64,000 nucleotides of DNA from DSBG01 sp049975365 (lineage in GTDB: Bacteria > Desulfobacterota > Desulfomonilia > UBA1062), in the NCBI GenBank assembly GCA_049975365.1, contig JBNGDS010000004.1, positions 1 to 64,000 of the forward strand. Direction: 5' to 3'. Below are positions 58,538 to 64,000 of the stretch, piece by piece. Position numbers and translations under genes: made by a program. The notes under the pieces are model-generated. The model was not told the DNA's origin. It did no database searches and saw nothing but the letters and a program-made list of their open reading frames with translations. Positions within the stretch are counted from its first letter, which is position 1. Each line of letters opens with the position of its first letter.

Positions 58538-59812
58538 TTACAGCGTCTCGCAGTTGAAGAAATAGCGGGCCGCCTCCATCTGACAGAGCTGTTTGCCTCC
58601 CATCCAGAGCTGGACCATCTTGATGTCTCTCCAGTGTTTCTCGATATCCCACTCGCGATCTGCTCCATTCTGTCCGAGAGCGTCCATGGCCTTTCCGAAG
58701 ACATCCACCGCCCTGTCCGACACGAAGTCCTTGATGTTCCGCACTCTCCCCACAACGTCTTCGCTGATCAGGGGTTTTCCGTAAGGCTTGTTCCTCCGGT
58801 CGCAGATCATGGCCGCCTCGTATCCGAGGATTCTGCAGATGTCGATATCACCTGCAATACGGCCGATGATGGCCGCTATTGCATCGTGTTCCTTCAGGGG
58901 ACGGTTGTTGTACGTTCGTGTGGACACGAATTCATAGAGCCGTTCATAGAGGTTCATCATGGCACCGGTGAGAAATGCGACACTCATGACCTGGCCGAAC
59001 GGGATGAGTTGGTAGAATGCCTCGGCATCCCTGCCCGGGCCGTGGGCCCGGTACCAGGACGGCACGCGCACGTCCTCGAACCAGATGTCACCGTTCTTGT
59101 CAGCGGCCATCCCGGCCTTTTCATATGCCCCGCCCTGGGTCACTCCCTTGGCATCGGCAGGGACGTAGATGAATGCAAAATCCTTCGGGTCGTCCGATCC
59201 GGGATTCGTCGTGCACGGAACACCAAAGAGCTGCGAGACACCCCCTGAATTCGTGGGCCAGAGCTTGTGGCCGTTGATTACCCACTCATCGCCTTCCAGG
59301 CGCGCTGTTGTGCGGATGGTCTTCCCCTTGAGCAGGCCGAGGTTTTCGATATCGGACCCGCCCTGGGGTTCGGTCATGGCGTTGGCGGCAAATACCGCTT
59401 TCTTCGAGGTGCAGAACATGGGTGCGAATTCAGCGATGAGCCTGTCGTTCACGTAGGGTTCGACGAGGATCACAAGCATGGGCCAGAATGTGACCCCCAG
59501 GGCAACCGCAAAGCCGGTATCTGCCCTGCCGAGCTCTTCGCAGAGCATGTAGCCGACCCTGAACACTGAATCGGAACCGGCGAGACCCCACCCGCCGTAT
59601 TCCTGGGGAAAGAGGGCCTTCTGGAGACCGATCTCTCCCATGAGCCTGTCAAAGGCGGGTTCGATGAGGGCGTGATCCTTCCAGTCTTCATCATACTTGC
59701 GCCTGTGCGGCATGATGATTTCTTCAAGGAAACCCCTCAGGACAGCTCGAAAGTGCTTGTCGAACGGGGAAATATATTCATCCGGGCGTGAGAATTCATC
59801 GATATGGTTCAT
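58538..59812 (-). CDS. Acyl-CoA dehydrogenase family protein, atypical active site (1)
   Basis: A 424-residue flavoprotein of the acyl-CoA dehydrogenase fold. FAD/substrate segments AMTEPQGGSDIENL (about 145-158), WVINGHKLWPTNSG (about 180-193) and the C-terminal WDIEKHWRDIK are clear. In medium-chain dehydrogenases the catalytic Glu sits in IYEGT; here the aligned residues are LWMGG, so it is Met. The alternative Glu position of isovaleryl-CoA dehydrogenase also appears to be non-acidic. The base must lie elsewhere, as in cyclohexane-carboxyl-CoA dehydrogenase, or the chemistry differs. The ATG at 59812 has AAAGGGAGA upstream, and 89 spurious upstream residues were discarded. It is paired with the next gene. 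Confidence 0.87.
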   Translation of the reverse strand: MNHIDEFSRPDEYISPFDKHFRAVLRGFLEEIIMPHRRKYDEDWKDHALIEPAFDRLMGEIGLQKALFPQEYGGWGLAGSDSVFRVGYMLCEELGRADTGFAVALGVTFWPMLVILVEPYVNDRLIAEFAPMFCTSKKAVFAANAMTEPQGGSDIENLGLLKGKTIRTTARLEGDEWVINGHKLWPTNSGGVSQLFGVPCTTNPGSDDPKDFAFIYVPADAKGVTQGGAYEKAGMAADKNGDIWFEDVRVPSWYRAHGPGRDAEAFYQLIPFGQVMSVAFLTGAMMNLYERLYEFVSTRTYNNRPLKEHDAIAAIIGRIAGDIDICRILGYEAAMICDRRNKPYGKPLISEDVVGRVRNIKDFVSDRAVDVFGKAMDALGQNGADREWDIEKHWRDIKMVQLWMGGKQLCQMEAARYFFNCETL

Positions 59813-59826
59813 GGCTTCTCTCCCTT

Positions 59827-61062
59827 TCAGATCTCTGTGCAGGCATTGAAAAACCGGCTGGTATCCATTCTGACCGGGCCCTCTGCTCCCACACCGGACA
59901 GCAGTGAGCCTATGGTTTTGACATCCCTCCAGTGCTTTTCTACGTGCCATTCCTTGGAATAGCCCGCCGAACCCATGAGTTCCATTCCGCGGTTGATCGC
60001 CCTCAGGATGCCCTGCTGCACTCGGCACCCGATCATCTCCGCATAGGTGAACAGGTGAAGCAAACTGACCTGTCCCCATTCATCCGGTTTGGAGATGAGG
60101 TGAGCCAGATTGTACAACAGGAGCCGTGCAGTCGCGATCTCGTCCGCAGCATCGGCAAGCACAGATGCACAGAGAGGATTTTCCTTCAGGAGGCCGCCGC
60201 CCTTGATCACCCTGTTCTCGCTCCAGTCGCGGAAAATCTCGTAGGAGTTGATGCCTGCCCCGAGACTCACCCCGGAGAGCAGCAGGTTGAGCCAGGTGAA
60301 GAGCTCTTCCACTACGCCGTCACGGTCGATGAGGAATTCTTTCCCGATCTCCACGTCACTGAAGGTGACATCGGCATTCTCCAGGGCATTGAGGCCTGTT
60401 GTTTTGAAGGTCTTTCCCCGTTTGACACCAGGGGCATCACCAGGAATGAACGCGATGCATGGTTTGTCCTTCTTTCCGGCGCAGACCACACAGAACATGT
60501 CTGCACGGGCGCCTGCAACAAGCGGCCTGAGGGTTTTCCCGGAGATGACGTACCCACTTTTGACCGACTGTGCACGGGCAAGAATGGATCTTCCTTTGTA
60601 CAAGGGGGTGTCCTGTCCAACGAACCCCGCACCGGGCAGGATGAGCGTGGGTGTCTTGATCTCGTCCGCCGTGTACAGGGGAGCCAGGGCATCGCAGAGT
60701 TTTCTGTTCAGGGTGTGACCCATGGTGATGGTGGCAAAGATCACATACTTGATGGCGGATGAAACCCCCATGGCTGCATCGGCCCTGCCGATCTCGCTTA
60801 CAATCGTGAGCACGCCTGGTGCGTTCGCTGGGCTGTTCCACCCGAATCCGCCGTGTGTTGTTGGAAGCGTGAGCCTCTGGAGGCCGATTGTGAGGTTGAG
60901 CTGTTTCCGTTTATCCAGGAAGAGCTTTCCGTAGTTCTCGCGGTAGTCCATCCGTTTCGAGAGGATCTCTTTTTCCGCCCACTGCCGTACCAGGTCAGAG
61001 ACACTTCTGGATTCATCATCCATCCACTGCCTGGGGAAAAGAAACAGATCGTCTGGATTCAT
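59827..61062 (-). CDS. Acyl-CoA dehydrogenase family protein, atypical active site (2)
   Basis: A 411-residue homologue of its downstream neighbour and the first gene of the large operon. Recognisable are LTLPTTHGGFGW (about 63-74), a central beta domain with YVISGKTLRPLVAGA (about 174-188), FSDVEIGKEF and the C-terminal WHVEKHWRDVK. The usual FAD-side TEP.GGSD is degenerate (LPGAGFVGQD). At the IYEGT position it reads LLSGV, so the standard catalytic Glu is absent, as in the partner. The two may form a heteromer with one degenerate chain. It lies 14 bp before the partner and 200 bp after an operator-promoter region. Confidence 0.83.
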   Translation of the reverse strand: MNPDDLFLFPRQWMDDESRSVSDLVRQWAEKEILSKRMDYRENYGKLFLDKRKQLNLTIGLQRLTLPTTHGGFGWNSPANAPGVLTIVSEIGRADAAMGVSSAIKYVIFATITMGHTLNRKLCDALAPLYTADEIKTPTLILPGAGFVGQDTPLYKGRSILARAQSVKSGYVISGKTLRPLVAGARADMFCVVCAGKKDKPCIAFIPGDAPGVKRGKTFKTTGLNALENADVTFSDVEIGKEFLIDRDGVVEELFTWLNLLLSGVSLGAGINSYEIFRDWSENRVIKGGGLLKENPLCASVLADAADEIATARLLLYNLAHLISKPDEWGQVSLLHLFTYAEMIGCRVQQGILRAINRGMELMGSAGYSKEWHVEKHWRDVKTIGSLLSGVGAEGPVRMDTSRFFNACTEI

Positions 61063-61437
61063 GCGCGTATTTCCTCCTTTGACGTGTACGGATATGTGTA
61101 CAGGAACAGCGTTTGCCTCAGGCGATCACTTCCTGAATGAGCTCGAGCAGGTCACCAAATCCAGACAGAATGCGGAAACGGTTCAGGCAACAATACCAGA
61201 GGCTTCCGTCCCGTACACATATTCCGATACTGCTAAACCCTCCACTATAAGTCAGTTACAAAGAGAGTAATGAAAATTCACTATCAAGAATAGTAATTAC
61301 TCTTCATCATTTGTCAAGGGGAATTTCTCGGAAGAGAATTATATCTGGTGATTCAGGGGGTGTATACTGAAACAGCTACTGAAAAAAATGAAAAAGATCC
61401 GAGATGACCAGGGAGAATAAACCCGGGAAAAGCATCG
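61063..61437. other. Intergenic region with the operon promoter
   Basis: A 375-bp gap upstream of the large minus-strand operon. It holds the promoter and nested palindromes at 61265-61317 (separate entry), leaving a leader of about 200 nt before the first dehydrogenase. That leader shows no recognised riboswitch. No coding potential was seen. Confidence 0.5.
61265..61317 (-). promoter_or_regulatory. Promoter and nested palindromic operator of the large acyl-CoA operon
   Basis: On the minus strand TTGACA (61312-61317), 16 bp, then TACTAT (61290-61295). The inverted repeat ACTAT-N5-ATAGT (61280-61294) covers the -10, and an outer repeat GAGTAAT (61265-61271) / ATTACTC (61296-61302) encloses it. 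Repressor binding would block the polymerase. The 24 bp at 61275-61298 resemble those at 2121-2144. Confidence 0.65.
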
Positions 61438-62103
61438 CTACTCCATGCCCTGAGACTGTCGGTGCTGCTCCAGCACCTTTTTCCCTTCGTTTGTGAGGTA
61501 TGCCTCGAACATGGCGAGCACCATCTTGATCAGGTTTTCAATGATCACGTCGCGGGAAAATTTCTTTTCCATGAGATAGCTGTGAATGAGCTGCAGGCTC
61601 ATGCCGATGACTGCCGTTCCGAACAGCATGGGATCGATCCCCTCGATGACGCCGTCCTTGATCCATTTCTCGATGTCCTCACCGGCGTCCTGGGCGAACC
61701 CCTGGAAGTAATTCCACACATTCCAGTCCAGGGCAGTATCCACCCCGTAGCTCCCCCGCAGGATCATGAGGAGTTGCTGGGGATTGTTGTCAACGTAGTC
61801 GAAGGCTGCATTGAAGGTTTTCAACAAGGTCTGGGCCCGCTCATCAGGATTCCAGATGTCAACCGGCTGCCGCATGAGTTTCACGGTCACCCGAAGGCTC
61901 TCCAGGCTTTCCATGGTAATCTGTTCAAAGAGCTCCCGCTTGTCCTTGAAGTGATTGTAGAACGTCCCGGCAGACATTCCCACGGCCTTCACGATATCCA
62001 TGACCTGGGTGTTGTGGTATCCGTATTTGCTGAACAGCTCGCAGGCCGCGTTGATGATCTTTTCCCGGGTTTCTTCCTTTCTCTTTTCAGACCCTCTGGA
62101 CAT
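61438..62103 (-). CDS. TetR family regulator, operon-leading copy
   Basis: About 221 residues. The helix-turn-helix (about 8-55) contains KYGYHNTQVMDIVKAVGMSAG and FYNHFKDKREL. The ligand domain shares many short stretches with the other TetR here, such as LMILRGSYGVD versus LILLRGSFGVD, so they are recent paralogues. I use the ATG at 62103; a GTG four codons upstream is possible. It has its own promoter and ends 375 bp before the operon it probably represses. The likely effector is a CoA ester of the pathway. Confidence 0.93.
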   Translation of the reverse strand: MSRGSEKRKEETREKIINAACELFSKYGYHNTQVMDIVKAVGMSAGTFYNHFKDKRELFEQITMESLESLRVTVKLMRQPVDIWNPDERAQTLLKTFNAAFDYVDNNPQQLLMILRGSYGVDTALDWNVWNYFQGFAQDAGEDIEKWIKDGVIEGIDPMLFGTAVIGMSLQLIHSYLMEKKFSRDVIIENLIKMVLAMFEAYLTNEGKKVLEQHRQSQGME

Positions 62104-62527
62104 GATTTTTTCCACACGTCAAATATACGGAATTTGTTGTCATTTTGTATGGCGAAAGTGCTGGCATGTCAAGGAAATACTTGTGAATACAGCTGAAAAC
62201 ACTCCGGAATTCAGAAAGGGAAGATGACATCCCCTGCTGCTGACTAGCAATCGATCCGTGCACGGCTACACGAACAGGGAGCATCGGATTAATCCGGCAG
62301 ATTATCCTCCCCAGCAGAGGGGCCACATATCTTGAAATGGTCTAAGAACAAGGAATAGTGTCTGTTTTGGCCCTCGGGTGAGTGCACGAATCCAGGGGTG
62401 TGATTAACCCTTCTGATTCACGCTCGTTTTTGATTTTCCACGCTGGACGACATATTGAAAGTATGGTACTCACTACAAGGATCACAGGGAATATCTCAAT
62501 AAAAATTTTGTGAATGGGAGGAAATCT
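62104..62527. other. Divergent intergenic region
   Basis: About 420 bp between the TetR and the amino-acid binding protein genes. It holds the TetR promoter (62144-62172) and the palindrome CGGATTAATCCG (62285-62296). A weak TTGATT-N17-TATTGA lies about 70 bp before the rightward gene. No gene was seen. Confidence 0.5.
62144..62172 (-). promoter_or_regulatory. Promoter of the leading TetR gene
   Basis: On the minus strand TTGACA (62167-62172), a 17-bp spacer and TACAAA (62144-62149). The leader to the ATG at 62103 would be about 35 nt. No copy of the operator seen at 61275 lies here. Confidence 0.55.
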
Positions 62528-63289
62528 ATGAGGCGTTTTGGATTCATTTTCGCACTGGTTCTGACTCTTGGTGTGTGCATGATGGCACTGGTGCCCGGTC
62601 AGGCACGTGCTGCAGACATGAAGACAATCGTGGTGGCAACGGATGCTACCTGGCCGCCCATGGAAATGCTCGATGCCAACAAGAACATCGTGGGATTCGA
62701 TATCGATTTTCTGAATGCGGTTGCCAAAGAGGCCGGATTCAAAGTCGAGTACAAGAACACCGCGTGGGACGGCATCTTCGGGGGGCTTGACCTGGGCAAG
62801 TATGACGCGGTGATTTCATCGGTCACCATCACCGAGGAACGACAGAAGACATTCGACTTCTCTCTGCCCTACATCAATGCAGGACAGGTGCTCATTGTTC
62901 CAAGGGATCTGAAAGGGGTGACCACCCTTGCAGACATGAAGGGGAAGAAAGTCGGCGCCCAGATCGGCACTACAGGGTCAATGGAAGTGAAGAAGGTCGA
63001 TGGCATCGAGCTCAAGAATTACGACGAGATCGGACTCGCATTCGAGGACATGGCTTCAGGCAGGATCCAGGGCGTCGTGTGTGATACCCCGGTTGCAGCA
63101 GACTATGCGCTCCAGAGGGCAGAGTACAAGGAAAAGTTCATGATCGTGGGTGAGCCTTTCACCGAGGAGAGCTACGGGATCGTGGTGAAGAAGGGCAACC
63201 AGGAACTCCTCGACCTCCTCAACAAGGGAATCAAGGCTGTACAGGCCAAAGGCATCGATAAAGAGCTCGAGAAGAAGTGGCTGCGCTAA
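62528..63289 (+). CDS. Polar amino acid ABC transporter substrate-binding protein
   Basis: About 253 residues of the SBP_bac_3 (GlnH/HisJ) family. The signal peptide has a hydrophobic core about 6-22 and cleavage near ARA|AD. Ligand-site segments are TDATWPPMEM (about 36-45), VGFDIDFLNAVAKE, the Arg-containing SSVTITEERQKTFDFS (about 97-112), which binds the ligand carboxylate, and IGTTGS (about 144-149). GGGAGGAAATCT leads to the ATG at 62528, better than a GTG 18 bp upstream. The overlapping downstream permease completes an importer for a polar amino acid; specificity cannot be assigned. Confidence 0.93.
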   Translation: MRRFGFIFALVLTLGVCMMALVPGQARAADMKTIVVATDATWPPMEMLDANKNIVGFDIDFLNAVAKEAGFKVEYKNTAWDGIFGGLDLGKYDAVISSVTITEERQKTFDFSLPYINAGQVLIVPRDLKGVTTLADMKGKKVGAQIGTTGSMEVKKVDGIELKNYDEIGLAFEDMASGRIQGVVCDTPVAADYALQRAEYKEKFMIVGEPFTEESYGIVVKKGNQELLDLLNKGIKAVQAKGIDKELEKKWLR

Positions 63290-64000
63290 AGACCAAACCA
63301 AAGAAAGAAGAACACAAAAAAGTTACCATTGATGTCGGCGACGGGGCCGCCATCCCCAAGAAAGAGGATGTCGGCCTCTTCACGGCCTGGCGGGTGGCAT
63401 TCTTCGGTGCCATTGCCGTCATCGCCTACCTCGCGATCTTCAAACAGGACCCATATCTGGCCATCATGAAATTCGTACCGGACGGGATCCTGGTCACCTT
63501 CCAGGTCACGGTCCTGTCAATCATCCTTGCCTTGGGCATTGGCCTGTTCACCGGGCTCGGGAGGATCTCCAAGAACCCCCTCATCAACGGCATCGCCTCG
63601 CTCTACGTGGAGGTGATCCGGGGTATCCCGCTGCTTGTCCAGCTTTTCTATATCTACTTCGCCCTTGGTCGCATCATCCAGATGCCGCCCATGACCAGTG
63701 CGGTGCTTGCCATGGCAATTTGCTACGGGGCATACATGGGTGAAATATTCAGGGCTGGAATTCAGTCCATTTCCAAGGGGCAGACCGAGGCGGCGCGCTC
63801 ACTGGGTATGACCCCGGCACAGTCCATGTACCATGTCATTCTGCCGCAGGCGGTCAAGACCATTCTTCCGCCCGTCGGGAATGAGTTCGTAGCCCTGCTG
63901 AAAGACTCATCCCTCGTGTCAATCCTGGCGGTGGCAGACCTGCTGCGCAGGGGAAGGGAGTTTGCGGCAGAGAGCTTCGCGTACTTCGAGACATACACAG
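63277..64000 (+). CDS. Polar amino acid ABC transporter permease (3' truncated by window end)
   Basis: An open frame of 241 codons continuing past the window. A GTG at 63277 overlaps the binding-protein gene by 13 bp. A cytosolic, lysine-rich N-terminus of about 30 residues comes first, then a membrane helix (about 36-52), and the HisM/GlnP permease domain begins near residue 64 (MKFVPDGILVTFQVT). Family segments are VIRGIPLLVQLFYIYFALG in part, GAYMGEIFRAGIQSI, the ATPase-contact EAA loop EAARSLGMTPAQ (about 170-181) and ILPQAVKTILPP. The lysine-rich extension is longer than usual. The ATPase gene probably lies just outside. Confidence 0.9.
   Translation, partial: MAALKTKPKKEEHKKVTIDVGDGAAIPKKEDVGLFTAWRVAFFGAIAVIAYLAIFKQDPYLAIMKFVPDGILVTFQVTVLSIILALGIGLFTGLGRISKNPLINGIASLYVEVIRGIPLLVQLFYIYFALGRIIQMPPMTSAVLAMAICYGAYMGEIFRAGIQSISKGQTEAARSLGMTPAQSMYHVILPQAVKTILPPVGNEFVALLKDSSLVSILAVADLLRRGREFAAESFAYFETYT

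Noticed and set aside
58139..59248. 369-codon plus-strand open frame
   Set aside because: It lies opposite the helical protein A and acyl-CoA dehydrogenase genes and has no coding signature of its own.
1..64000. Search for tRNA, rRNA, CRISPR arrays, transposases and attachment-site repeats
   Set aside because: No T-loop motif in a cloverleaf context, no regularly spaced repeats and no transposase or integrase frames were seen by eye; a covariance-model search could still find a divergent tRNA.

Overview
The window reads as a chromosomal stretch of an anaerobic, CoA-thioester-degrading bacterium, most likely a Desulfobacterota (deltaproteobacterial) sulfate reducer or syntroph. The reasons are family content rather than a marker gene: oxygen-sensitive 2-hydroxyacyl-CoA dehydratase/benzoyl-CoA reductase type enzymes with their ATP-driven activases, an adenosylcobalamin-dependent ribonucleotide reductase, an ATP-citrate-lyase-like pair, TRAP transport, an NDP-forming acyl-CoA synthetase subunit and many beta-oxidation genes. 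No rRNA, tRNA, CRISPR array or complete insertion sequence was seen.

Layout. 0.1-2.2 kb: 3-hydroxyacyl-CoA dehydrogenase and enoyl-CoA hydratase (minus). 2.3-7.7 kb: a tight minus-strand operon for an envelope lipid/lipoprotein export system (LolA-like protein, two FtsX permeases, LolD-like ATPase, predicted outer-membrane barrel). 7.9-11.1 kb: M23 peptidase and class II ribonucleotide reductase. 11.4-16.4 kb: GntR regulator, two-subunit ATP-citrate-lyase-like enzyme and a 1-Cys peroxiredoxin. 16.4-17.0 kb: a hairpin-rich gene-free stretch that may encode a small RNA. 17.0-23.9 kb: XRE-cupin regulator, TRAP transporter, degradative HMG-CoA reductase and AtuA-like protein, which together look like uptake and breakdown of mevalonate or an isoprenoid acid. 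24.4-31.0 kb: hydrolases, M20 amidohydrolase, D-2-hydroxyacid dehydrogenase, TPP enzyme and SagB-type oxidoreductase. 31.2-37.4 kb: HflKC, a zinc-type ABC importer with its own ribbon-helix-helix regulator, and a bactofilin-like membrane protein. 37.5-41.8 kb: flavin-fold protein, ADP-ribosylglycohydrolase and a multi-PAS hybrid histidine kinase split by a frameshift.

42.3-62.1 kb is the centrepiece: about 20 kb of nearly contiguous minus-strand genes. From its 5' end it carries a TetR regulator, two unusual acyl-CoA dehydrogenases, three related helical proteins of unknown function, a second TetR, a dehydratase/reductase subunit pair, two small proteins, two activases, a free-standing domain resembling the middle domain of acetyl-CoA synthase, a CooC-type ATPase, a second dehydratase/reductase pair, a third activase, and then (behind its own promoter) an enoyl-CoA hydratase, an NDP-forming acyl-CoA synthetase alpha subunit and a radical SAM protein. 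I infer an ATP-driven, ferredoxin-dependent reduction or dehydration of a CoA ester coupled to beta-oxidation. The pairing with an acetyl-CoA-synthase-like domain plus CooC, and with the helical repeat proteins, matches no characterised pathway that I know.

62.5-64.0 kb: a polar amino acid ABC importer (binding protein and a permease that runs off the window). Regulation visible in the DNA includes similar palindromes at the promoters of the 2.1-kb beta-oxidation genes and of the 61-kb operon, which may place both under the TetR regulators. All family assignments come from reading motifs by eye; no database search was possible.
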